Source of the DNA: Bacilli bacterium
Lineage (GTDB): Bacteria > Bacillota_I > Bacilli_A > RF39 > UBA660
Direction: 5' to 3'
Assembly: GCA_900769695.1 (NCBI GenBank)
Contig: CAAGHO010000049.1
Coordinates: 1-64,000 of the forward strand
DNA length: 64,000 nucleotides
The position numbers were made by a program, and so were the translations under genes. Below, piece by piece: positions 8,852-17,000 of the stretch. Position 1 is the first letter of the stretch. Each line of letters opens with the position of its first letter. Below the pieces are notes generated by a model that was not told where the DNA came from, made no database searches, and worked only from the letters and a program-made list of their open reading frames with translations.

Positions 8852-9642
8852 TGAAATTTGATATAACACCTTATAGGAATTATATTGAAATGGATAAACC
8901 TATCCCTTATGTTACTAGACATAAACAAGTAATATCATTATATCCAGTTAAGTTAAAAGAAGCTAATGATTTTGTAAACTGTTATAACGTGCTTACAATA
9001 GATAAAAACACATTTGAAGATATAGAAATCATTCAAAGTTCTTATTTACAGTTTCTTTTACAAATGGTTTTAGGACAAGATTTGTTTGGAAAAGTTGAGA
9101 AACATTCTATGAGGTATTGGCAGTTTGTCAGAATTATAGAGTTATGTTTTGGACTTGATAAAATTGAAGAGCAGTTTAAAATCAAGATTAATGAAAAAGG
9201 TAAATTTATTCTTGAAATAAATGATGTGATTATAGATTATAAGGATTTTGATAATATAATTCAAATTATACAATATCAGAATATCTATGATTATGAAGAT
9301 GAAAGAGATTTAAACCCAGATTATAAGAAAGCTGTTGACGAATATTATAGTTTGGTAAATAAGAATAAAGAACCTATAACATTAGAAAGAAAAATATCTA
9401 TTGTTTCAGCACACAACGGCATGTTAAAGAAAGATTTGCTTGAAATGACTTTTTATAGTTTTATGTCTTTGTTTAATGCTGTTGTTGAACAGATTGATTA
9501 TGTTGTGAATAAGAATTTTGAAGCAAATGGTAGAAAGTTTAAAAAGCCTATAGAGCATTTTGCGTATAAGAATAAGAAAGGTAAATATGCAGATGCTTTT
9601 ATAAATAAAAAGAATATTGGACAAGGATTTAAAAATGTCTGA
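8851..9642 (+). CDS. Tail-morphogenesis protein, possible chaperone
   Basis: The frame opens at 8842, but ATG 8851 overlaps the previous stop as TAATG and has GTGAGGGG eight bases upstream, giving 263 residues. The protein is helical, with a long acidic middle (I-Y-D-Y-E-D-E-R-D) and a very basic C-terminal tail (G-R-K-F-K-K, then N-K-K-G-K). It lies between the tail terminator candidate and the major tail protein. Proteins of this style near the major tail gene are sometimes tail-assembly chaperones, but another chaperone-like gene lies at 12449, so the role remains open. Confidence 0.45.
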   Translation: MKFDITPYRNYIEMDKPIPYVTRHKQVISLYPVKLKEANDFVNCYNVLTIDKNTFEDIEIIQSSYLQFLLQMVLGQDLFGKVEKHSMRYWQFVRIIELCFGLDKIEEQFKIKINEKGKFILEINDVIIDYKDFDNIIQIIQYQNIYDYEDERDLNPDYKKAVDEYYSLVNKNKEPITLERKISIVSAHNGMLKKDLLEMTFYSFMSLFNAVVEQIDYVVNKNFEANGRKFKKPIEHFAYKNKKGKYADAFINKKNIGQGFKNV

Positions 9643-9662
9643 AATATGAAAGGAGTAATATA

Positions 9663-10709
9663 ATGGATGCTTTTTTAGCCGGTGTGGCAAATGTTGACCT
9701 TTTTGTAGGTGACGAACTGTTTGCTACTGCAAAAACTTTGACAGATTCTACTTTTAGTTTTGATGTATCTCTCGAAGATATTCGTGGTGGACAAGGTGCA
9801 AAATTGTATGGTAAGTATGCACATTCTTCCACAATGGACGTAACTCTTACTGATGTAATGTTCCGTCTTGAATTTATCGCAAAGAACATTGGTTCTGATA
9901 TTGCGATTGGTGGCAGTGCTTTAACTGTTGAGGAAGTTACTGTAACAGATGCAGGACAGATTACTGTAGCAGGTACTCCTGTAGCATTTGGTAACTTTGG
10001 TACTATTGGTTGGTACAAAAAGCCTAATGACTCCACATGGGTTAAAGGTACTTTTAACAATAAAATTATCACTGTTGCAGGGGCTATGTCTGGTGATGTT
10101 TATTGCGTTAAGTATGTAGTAAACAATGATTCCATGAGAGTGCTTACAGTAGGTGCTAACTTTATTCCTGCTACTGTACATGCTGTAATGACTGGTACTT
10201 TGTTTGCAGGTAGTAGCACCAATCCAAATGAAGCTTCTACTACTAAGGTTGGTGAAGTTCAGATTGACATTCCACGTTTAATGTTAAACGGTTCACAGGA
10301 AATTTCTATGAGCATGACTGGTGCGGCTAACACACCTCTTAATGGTTCTGCTCTGGCCTCTGCTGAAACTTCTAGTTGTAATGACGAAGCTATTTATGGT
10401 ACTATTAAGGAAATTCTGTCTACTGCTCAGTGGGAGAATGATGCTTACGCATTAGCTTTAACTCCGGCTGATATTGATTTACAAGAAAGTGAGAAAGAAA
10501 CCATTAAGGTTTATGCTCTTATCAGAAATGCTCTGCCTAAGTTAGTAGACCCAACTGCTGTTACTTTTACAAGTGGTGCTGTTGGTACAGCTAAAGTAGA
10601 TGATGCAACTGGTGAGGTAGAGGGTGTAGCAACTGGTACAACTACTATTCACGCTGTTCTCACTAAGAATCAAGCTGTTGAAGGTTATGCTAACGTAACT
10701 GTCGGTTAA
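9663..10709 (+). CDS. Major tail protein with C-terminal Ig-like domain
   Basis: This protein of 348 residues has the composition of a tail tube protein: beta-rich, Gly/Thr/Ala/Val-rich, few Lys runs, and codon use close to the major capsid gene. The N-terminal region (A-G-V-A-N-V-D-L-F-V-G-D, then G-G-Q-G-A-K-L-Y-G-K-Y-A-H) resembles the tube fold entry seen in Clostridial phages. The last ~65 residues (V-T-F-T-S-G-A-V-G-T-A-K-V-D, then G-V-A-T-G-T-T-T-I) match a bacterial Ig-like Big_2 domain, a common decoration on tail tubes. An AAAGGAG site and a terminator after the gene indicate strong, discrete expression. Confidence 0.8.
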   Translation: MDAFLAGVANVDLFVGDELFATAKTLTDSTFSFDVSLEDIRGGQGAKLYGKYAHSSTMDVTLTDVMFRLEFIAKNIGSDIAIGGSALTVEEVTVTDAGQITVAGTPVAFGNFGTIGWYKKPNDSTWVKGTFNNKIITVAGAMSGDVYCVKYVVNNDSMRVLTVGANFIPATVHAVMTGTLFAGSSTNPNEASTTKVGEVQIDIPRLMLNGSQEISMSMTGAANTPLNGSALASAETSSCNDEAIYGTIKEILSTAQWENDAYALALTPADIDLQESEKETIKVYALIRNALPKLVDPTAVTFTSGAVGTAKVDDATGEVEGVATGTTTIHAVLTKNQAVEGYANVTVG

Positions 10710-10732
10710 TCTTTGTTACTAACTTGTATCTA

Positions 10733-10764
10733 TATGCGTAGGGTGATATGCTCTACGCATTTTA
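10733..10764 (+). terminator. Terminator after major tail protein
   Basis: ATGCGTAG at 10735-10742 pairs with CTACGCAT at 10754-10761 and is followed by a short T-rich stretch. It is weaker than the capsid terminator because the T run is interrupted. Confidence 0.6.
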
Positions 10765-10800
10765 CATATTTTAAATTTTGCTGTAAAGGAAGTGATTATT

Positions 10801-11139
10801 TTGTGTCCAGATTCATATATTGGCAAAATAGATAATAGAAATAGGGTTTTATGTAAAAGACAAAATGGTAATATTTGTCCTTTTGTTCGTTGGTGCAATA
10901 TATCAGATTGTTGGAAACCATTACCAAGTCAAGATACTTGTAGGTTAAAAAGTGAATATATTGTTCCAGAAAAGGCTTCAAGGGTTCGTTTTGAAAAGAA
11001 AGGCGAATTGTATATTGAAGTTGAGAACAATATGGTGATTACATTGAAAAATCCTTTTAATTTTGTACCTAAATATGTTACTTTATATAAGACAAAAAAT
11101 GGGTATGGTATTAATAAAAATAAGGGTTATGGTAAATAA
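10801..11139 (+). CDS. Small Cys-rich hypothetical protein
   Basis: The frame opens at 10792 (GTG), but TTG 10801 lies 8 bases after AAGGAAG and is the better start, giving 112 residues. Six Cys residues fall in the first ~45 residues (C-P-D, V-L-C-K-R, I-C-P-F, W-C-N, D-C-W-K, T-C-R), so the N-terminus probably binds zinc or another metal; the rest is basic. It is the first gene after the tail tube terminator and precedes the toxin gene. Function unknown. Confidence 0.5.
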   Translation: MCPDSYIGKIDNRNRVLCKRQNGNICPFVRWCNISDCWKPLPSQDTCRLKSEYIVPEKASRVRFEKKGELYIEVENNMVITLKNPFNFVPKYVTLYKTKNGYGINKNKGYGK

Positions 11140-11144
11140 AAGTA

Positions 11145-11173
11145 TTGACTTTGTAAATAAAAAGTGCTATATT
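11145..11173 (+). promoter_or_regulatory. Sigma-A promoter for the mazF-like gene
   Basis: TTGACT (11145-11150), 17-base spacer, TATATT (11168-11173), with TGC directly before the -10 (extended -10). An imperfect inverted repeat (GTGCTATATT and AATATAGTAC) straddles the -10 and expected start. Confidence 0.8.
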
Positions 11174-11221
11174 CTTTATATGAAAGTTATATAAAAATAT
11201 AGTACATAAGGAGAATTAAAT

Positions 11222-11596
11222 ATGCTTACAACAATGAATAACAATGTAAGAACATTCAAAAGAGGGGAAGTTTATTACGCTGATTTAAGGAATACCCAAG
11301 GTTCAGAACAAGGCGGAGTAAGACCAGTATTGATTTTACAGAATGATACTGGAAATTTTTATAGCCCTACCATAATCATAGTACCTTTAACTTCTAAGGT
11401 TAAAAGAGAAGATTTACTCACACATTATACATTATCTAAAGAAAAAAATAAATTTCTTATAGATGATAGTGTTGCTTGTGCTGAACAAATTCGTGCTGTA
11501 GATAAGTCAAGGTTTAAAAATTATATTGGAACTTTGAACAAAGCTGATTTAAGAGCAATTACTGGCATTGTATTTGCTAACCTTTGTGGTGACTAA
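11222..11596 (+). CDS. mazF: MazF/PemK-type RNA endoribonuclease toxin, no antitoxin
   Basis: In this 124-residue protein the full MazF family pattern is visible: K-R-G-E-V-Y-Y-A-D-L near residue 13, G-G-V-R-P-V-L-I-L-Q-N-D near 31, P-T-I-I-I-V-P-L-T-S-K near 49, and a closing helix. Family members are sequence-specific mRNA interferases normally held by a MazE antitoxin. No antitoxin-sized gene lies next to it; the upstream Cys-rich protein does not resemble MazE. It has its own promoter and an AAGGAG site, and lies between the tail tube gene and the lysis-type genes. Possible roles are host shut-off, superinfection defence or timing of lysis; none is shown by the sequence. Confidence 0.9.
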   Translation: MLTTMNNNVRTFKRGEVYYADLRNTQGSEQGGVRPVLILQNDTGNFYSPTIIIVPLTSKVKREDLLTHYTLSKEKNKFLIDDSVACAEQIRAVDKSRFKNYIGTLNKADLRAITGIVFANLCGD

Positions 11597-11664
11597 TTGG
11601 AATAAAATGAATAAATGGACAATAAAAGGAAGAAGGGTATTTTATGATAAAGTAGGTGAGATTT

Positions 11665-12036
11665 GTGGAAGATATGACAGCACATGAAATTAAAGAAGAT
11701 TTAAGAGAGGTTAAGTTAAAAGTAGACGAACATACACAAGATATTACTAGACTTCAAGAAAGTCATAAATTTATTCAGCAATTATCAGAACAAGTTGTAA
11801 AAACTAATACTGCTTTAAACGAAACTATTCAAGATATTAAAATTACAATGATTTCTTTACAAAGTGATGTTTCAGACGTTAAACTTCAAGTAAACGATAT
11901 TAAAACGGATTTTAATAAAATTAAAGAAGAATCCAATTTTAATATTATGGAATACATAAAGAAAAATTTCCCTACAATAATTATTGCAATATCTTTTGTA
12001 GGATATATATTAGCAACTAAATACGGATTCAAATAG
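11665..12036 (+). CDS. XhlA-like coiled-coil protein with C-terminal membrane anchor
   Basis: The frame opens at GTG 11656; GTG 11665 sits just after AGGTGAG and ATG 11674 is also possible, so the exact start is uncertain. The first ~90 residues are a continuous heptad coiled coil (Ile/Leu/Val with Asp/Lys/Gln). A single hydrophobic segment (T-I-I-I-A-I-S-F-V-G-Y-I-L-A) lies close to the C-terminus, followed by a few basic residues. This is the plan of haemolysin XhlA proteins that pair with phage holins. The holin gene follows after 15 bases, which supports a lysis or membrane-anchoring role. Confidence 0.6.
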   Translation: MEDMTAHEIKEDLREVKLKVDEHTQDITRLQESHKFIQQLSEQVVKTNTALNETIQDIKITMISLQSDVSDVKLQVNDIKTDFNKIKEESNFNIMEYIKKNFPTIIIAISFVGYILATKYGFK

Positions 12037-12051
12037 AAAGGACTTGATATT

Positions 12052-12321
12052 ATGCCAGATTTCGGAATTGTAAGTGTACCTGTAATTGTAGTTATTGCTT
12101 ATCTTGCAGGACAGTTTGTTAAAAATTATACTAAGTTAGATAATAATAAAATTTTACCGATTGTTGGATTGATTGGTGGAATTGCAGGTGTTTTAGGTTA
12201 TAGATATATGGTTGATTTTCCTGCTGACGATATTATGACGGCTGTTGCTATTGGTATTGTGTCTGGAATGGCTTCTACATGGGTAGACCAAGTTGCAAAG
12301 AAAGTGGTTACTGATAAGTAG
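12052..12321 (+). CDS. Phage holin, Hol44 / holin superfamily V type
   Basis: In this 89-residue protein three hydrophobic segments (about 5-22, 33-50 and 60-78) carry the family pattern: I-A-Y-L-A-G-Q near the N-terminus, D-N-N-K-I-L-P-I-V-G-L-I-G-G in the middle, and D-F-P-A-D-D-I-M-T-A-V-A-I-G-I-V-S-G at the end. It closes with a short basic tail. Holins of this family permeabilise the cytoplasmic membrane at the end of infection. The NlpC/P60 lysin is about 22 kb downstream, so holin and lysin are not in one cassette. GAAAGGAC precedes ATG 12052. Confidence 0.8.
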   Translation: MPDFGIVSVPVIVVIAYLAGQFVKNYTKLDNNKILPIVGLIGGIAGVLGYRYMVDFPADDIMTAVAIGIVSGMASTWVDQVAKKVVTDK

Positions 12322-12448
12322 AAATAGGGTGACATTGGTTTGAATGGATTGTATGATAAATTGGTAGGGTAAACTTTTTGAAAGGGTATCACGTTTCGTT
12401 ACACCCTTGTACATAGATTATGGAATAAAACGAAAGGAATGGAATAAA

Positions 12449-12898
12449 ATGATTAATTTAGAAGAAAAAGTGATAACAATTCCTTATACTGAGGACAAAA
12501 AAGGTGAAAAATATACAGTAAAACACTATTTAACACCAGAACAGGTTGAACTTATTGGAAATAATATGTTAAAGTGTTCAAATGCTGTTGAGAGAAATGT
12601 TGTTAAAAATACAATGCTTGTTAAGTTAATGACTGATATTCCAGAGGAAATTGCTAAAGATTATGATATGCTTGTTAAATCTGGAATTATTGAAACTGTG
12701 AATTTTGATGTGTTTAACGTTAGTGAAATTGATGATTATGTAGAAGATGAATTATCAATCAGAACTAATGTAAATAAATTTTTAGAACAGTTGAATAAGA
12801 CTTTAGATAAATATGCTAAGAAAATGCCTAACAATAAACAGATTGAGGATATGTTAGCAGACAGTAAAAAGTTAGTAGAAGCGTTTGGAAAGAAGTGA
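12449..12898 (+). CDS. Probable tail assembly chaperone
   Basis: An upstream ATG at 12407 is in frame, but ATG 12449 follows AAAGGAATGG with good spacing, giving 149 residues. The protein is helical and acidic, with L-T-P-E-Q-V-E-L-I-G and paired charged helices. It lies upstream of the tape measure together with another short gene, the usual site of gpG/gpGT-type chaperones. I looked for a slippery heptamer near the end and saw no convincing one, so a frameshifted fusion with the next gene is not claimed. Confidence 0.5.
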   Translation: MINLEEKVITIPYTEDKKGEKYTVKHYLTPEQVELIGNNMLKCSNAVERNVVKNTMLVKLMTDIPEEIAKDYDMLVKSGIIETVNFDVFNVSEIDDYVEDELSIRTNVNKFLEQLNKTLDKYAKKMPNNKQIEDMLADSKKLVEAFGKK

Positions 12899-12907
12899 TA
12901 AGGTAAA

Positions 12908-13417
12908 ATGGCTTATGCTAAAAACGTAGCTGAGTTTTATTCCTTGTATAATGAACCAGTTTCTAAAGCTGTTGAATATGTAATGCAACAAATGATTATA
13001 AAATACAAAGAATTAATCAATCAGATTGTATATACACATATGCCAGAAGAGTATGAAAGAACATATGAGTTTCTGGAAAGTTGGCAAACAATTTCACAAA
13101 AAACAAGCAAAGGTGGGTCTGGGATTTTATCTCAAGACCTTACTTTTATGTCTTATAATCCAGAAATGTTCCAACATGGTAGTTTATATACTACTTATGG
13201 TGATGTAAGAGATGAATTAACTGGAATTATATATCAAGGTCTTGGTGGCGATTTGTTTGGGTATGGTTGGTGGAATAAACCAAGAGATGCTTGGACACCA
13301 CTAATTGAACAGTTGAATAAAGGTGAATTAAAGAAATGGTTTATTGAAGGTATGCAAAAACAAGGAATACAGTGTAGAAGTGTAGGAAGAGGTAAAAATA
13401 TATCCTCTTTCTGGTAG
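12908..13417 (+). CDS. Hypothetical tail-region protein
   Basis: A protein of 169 residues, beginning 9 bases after the previous stop behind a weak AAGG site, so translation is probably coupled. Helical first third, then a Gly/Trp/Tyr-rich segment (Y-Q-G-L-G-G-D-L-F-G-Y-G-W-W) and a basic end. It could be a minor tail component or the second member of a chaperone pair. No family recognised. Confidence 0.45.
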   Translation: MAYAKNVAEFYSLYNEPVSKAVEYVMQQMIIKYKELINQIVYTHMPEEYERTYEFLESWQTISQKTSKGGSGILSQDLTFMSYNPEMFQHGSLYTTYGDVRDELTGIIYQGLGGDLFGYGWWNKPRDAWTPLIEQLNKGELKKWFIEGMQKQGIQCRSVGRGKNISSFW

Positions 13418-13437
13418 AATTTGGAAAAGAGGATTAT

Positions 13438-14025
13438 ATGGAAAATGTTGTAATTGGACTGGATATGTCAACGAAAAGTTCTGGATATTCAGTTTTTAAA
13501 AATGGTAAATTGATAAAATTTGGCGTTTGGAGACAGAAGCAAGAGATAGCTTGGAGAGAACGTTGTATATATATGGGGAATGAGTTATCCACGCTATTGG
13601 ACACTTATTCCCCATATTTTATTTATTGTGAAGATACAATTTTAAGTGGTGAATGTGGTAATAATGTACAAACAGTAAAACAATTATCAGTGTTACAAGG
13701 AATCGTATTAGGTGTTTGTGCTGTACATAATGTAAAAATAGAATTTCTTATGCCTAGTAAATGGCGTAGTGATTTGGGCGTTTATGATGGTACTAGAGAT
13801 GGAACCAAACGCCCAGTAATGAAATGGAAAACTATAGAAAAAGTCAATCATATTTTTGGGTTGGAATTGTTTTATGATTTAGACAAACCTAAAAGCGTGA
13901 AAAATGATGATGATATTGGAGATGCTATTGGAATAGCATGGTCGCAGATTAAACCTACTGAAACAAGTAAGGGATTTGGTAAAAAGCCAAATATAAACGC
14001 TAAGAAAGGTAGGTGTAAAGGTTAA
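13438..14025 (+). CDS. RuvC-like Holliday junction resolvase / RNase H-fold nuclease
   Basis: In this 195-residue protein the acidic residues of a RuvC-type nuclease are in place: Asp-9 in G-L-D-M-S-T-K-S-S-G-Y, Glu-65 in Y-C-E-D-T, and the closing D-D-D-I-G-D-A-I-G-I-A (Asp-157 to Asp-162). Such enzymes cut branched DNA, for example to clear recombination intermediates before packaging. It lies inside the tail block, with its stop overlapping the tape measure ATG (TAATG), not with the replication genes. An AAAAGAGG site precedes ATG 13438. Confidence 0.75.
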   Translation: MENVVIGLDMSTKSSGYSVFKNGKLIKFGVWRQKQEIAWRERCIYMGNELSTLLDTYSPYFIYCEDTILSGECGNNVQTVKQLSVLQGIVLGVCAVHNVKIEFLMPSKWRSDLGVYDGTRDGTKRPVMKWKTIEKVNHIFGLELFYDLDKPKSVKNDDDIGDAIGIAWSQIKPTETSKGFGKKPNINAKKGRCKG

Positions 14026-17000
14026 TGGCAATGAATAGTAGTAACTTCCAGATACTTGTAAATGCGGTATTGGATGCAAAAAATATTCAAGCACAATTAG
14101 ATAAGATAAGTCAAAAGTACGCAACTATGAAAGTTGGTATTGATGTAGATACAAGCAAACTTAATAGTGCGTTAAGTGGACTTAAAGGTTTAAAAGTTGG
14201 ATTTGATGATACAAGTAGTAGTGCAGATAAGACTTCTCAGAGTATTGGTGATATATTTACTAAAGTATCTAAGTTTGGTGGCGTAACACTTGTTATTAAT
14301 GAGTTAAGACAATCGTTAATGGACGGTGTAGATGCTGTTAGGGAATTAGATGCCGCTGTTACTGAATATAAGAAAGTATCTGATTTAACAGATGAGGGAA
14401 TGAAAAGTTTTGTAGAAGATGCTAGAGAATTAGGACTTGAAGTAGCCCGTACCGGCGAAGAAATGGTATCTGGAGCTGCTGAATGGAAAAAAATGGGATA
14501 TTCTGACGCAGATAGTTTGCAACTTGCAAAAGTAGCGGCTGTTTTATCCAATGTAGCTGATGAAGCATTAAGTACCGCAGATGCTTCTTCTATTTTAAAC
14601 TCTCAATTAAAAGCGTTTAAATTAAATGCTGATGATGCAATGAGTGTTGCTGACAAAATCAATGAGGTAGAATAACTTGCCTTTGAAGAACTATATCGGT
14701 TAAAAGCCAGAAGTGGTTAAGACCGAGGAAAGATTTTAATAAAAAATAAGGAATTACATATTGCAAAAATATTTGAAACATAGTATAATAAAGTCTATAG
14801 AAGAAAAATATGGAGGTAGATTATACTATGGAATATTGTACGAAATGTAAAATAAGAGAAGCAACTTGTAAACACAAATGTAAATTTTGTAACTATATTG
14901 ACCGTAGAAAAACAGATATTGGTAATATAATAAAAGAGGGATTTTGGTCTGAAAAAGAAATTCATTTTATTATAGAAAATCTTATTTATGGTAAAATTGA
15001 TATTTTGAATGATTTTTTACCGTATTTGGATGATAATAAAACTTTGGATGATTTGGTAATTTTAGTTAATACTACTATGAAAATCAGGGGACAGCTGACT
15101 TATAAAGTAAGAGTAAAATGTTCTGTGTGCGGAAAAGATTATTTAATTTCTCCTTCAAGATATTTACGAACAAAGAAAAATAAATTGAATTTTTATTGTG
15201 ATTTTGAGTGTAGAAATAAAGGATTTAAAATTTTTGGTTCACATGCCAATGAAAGAAATAGTCAATATAATTCAGAATGGACAAAATGTTCTATGTGTGG
15301 TAAGAAAATTTTACTTCCAAAATATAAAAGAGAACAGAAAAATAGATTTGGAGATAATCACACTTTTTGTTCCCAAAAATGTTATTGGAATTTTCGTTCA
15401 AAATATTATGTTAAAGATAAAAATATGAATTATGGTATTAAATTTGATGAAGAAAGATTGGAAGAAATGAGAAAACAAACTTCTAAACTTCACAGTGAAC
15501 ATTTATATTCGCAAACACAAACAAAAATTCAAAAAATAATAGTTGATTTATTAATTAATAATGGTATTAACTATCAAGAGGAATATTTTTTAGGAGAACA
15601 ATCTTTAGATATTTATTTATCAGATTATAACTTAGGTATAGAAATAAATGGAGATTATTGGCATACAAATCCTATTAAATATAAATCAGATGATAAATTA
15701 AGTAAACAACAATTAAAGCAATTCACTTATGATTTAAAGAAATATAATTATTCGTTAGAGCATTTTCCAATATTATATTTATGGGAAAATGATATAAAGA
15801 ATAATTTAAAATTATGCGAATTATTAATAATGTTGTTTATAAAAGAAGGACAATTAAAAGATTATAATAGTTTTAATTATACTTTAGATGAAGATAAAAT
15901 TAAATTAAATACAAATATTATTATTCCTTATTATTTATTAAAAAATCCGTAACGACTACAGGACTTTTGTGGTAACATAAAAGTTGAAGTTCTTCCTTGC
16001 TTAAAAAGTAAGTAATATATAGTCTGAACCTTGCGATATAACTAAACAAGAAACGCAAGAATAAGGTAGAAATTCCTTATCGCCATAAATATTTTATGGT
16101 CAGTATCTTTAATTTTAATTAAAGAGAAAGTAACAGAAAGAAGCAATGATTTTGCAGTATCAAGTAGTGATATTTCAAGAGCATTAATGACTGGTGCTTC
16201 TGGTATGGCAGCATTAGGTAACTCATTAGATGAAACAATAGGTATAATTTCTAGTGTAGTTACTGAGATGCCGAACCAAGCCAGCAGAGCAATTCGTGGT
16301 ATTCAGTCATACGGAAACGCTATAGCAAAATTAGCAAATGATTCTGGTGAATTGAGTTATAAAGTAGATGGAGTTACTAAATCCATATCCTTATTAGATA
16401 GTACAACAGGAGATATTAAATCCACATTCGCAGTATTATCAGAAATAAATAAAGACTGGAATAAAATGTCTAACGCTGAAAAACAAGCGTTAGGTTTAGC
16501 ATTAGCAGGTAAGAACCAGTTCGCAGTATTTGAGGCGTCTTTAAATTCTTTTGATGTTGCTTTAGACGCAACTGAAAAAGCGTTGGGTTCTACTGGTTCA
16601 GCACTTAAAGAAAATGCACGTTATCTTGATTCTATTCAAGGTAAAGTATCTCAGTTTACCTCAGAATTAGAGAAGTTTTGGACTGAGGGTATTTCCTCAG
16701 ATAGTGTAAAACGCCTTGTAGAATTTGGTACGCAAGTATTAAAACTTATTAATGATTTAGGCGGTATGCCCACTGTACTTACTGCTATTACAGGTGCTTT
16801 TATTACTCTTAATGGACATAAAGTACCAGAAATGATAGCAAAAATATCTACAAATGTTTTAGACATGATTGCTAAATTTGATTATGCTTATGCCGCTACA
16901 GGTTCTTTAGCACAAGGATTTACGGCTATGGCAGGTGCAGGTAGTTTATTAACTGCAAGTTTAGGTGCAGTATCACTTGTTATTACTGGACTTGTAGCCG

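Larger units (their letters stand above)
14669..16140 (+). other. Group I intron in tape measure gene
   Basis: The 5' exon ends in AGGT; intron bases GCCT at about 14679-14682 pair with it, giving the required U-G pair at the splice site (P1). The intron ends in G at 16140. Near the 3' end GACTA (just after the endonuclease stop) and TAGTC (about 16020) form P7, the conserved catalytic helix. Length is 1472 bases. It carries an endonuclease gene with its own promoter. Basis: direct reading of P1, P7 and the restored reading frame. Confidence 0.88.

Noticed and set aside
12355..12415. Terminator in the gap after the holin
   Set aside because: AAGGGT/ACCCTT can pair but no T run follows; left unassigned.
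12880..12910. Programmed frameshift joining the two tail chaperone-like genes
   Set aside because: No convincing slippery heptamer was found near the end of the first gene and the second has its own ATG.
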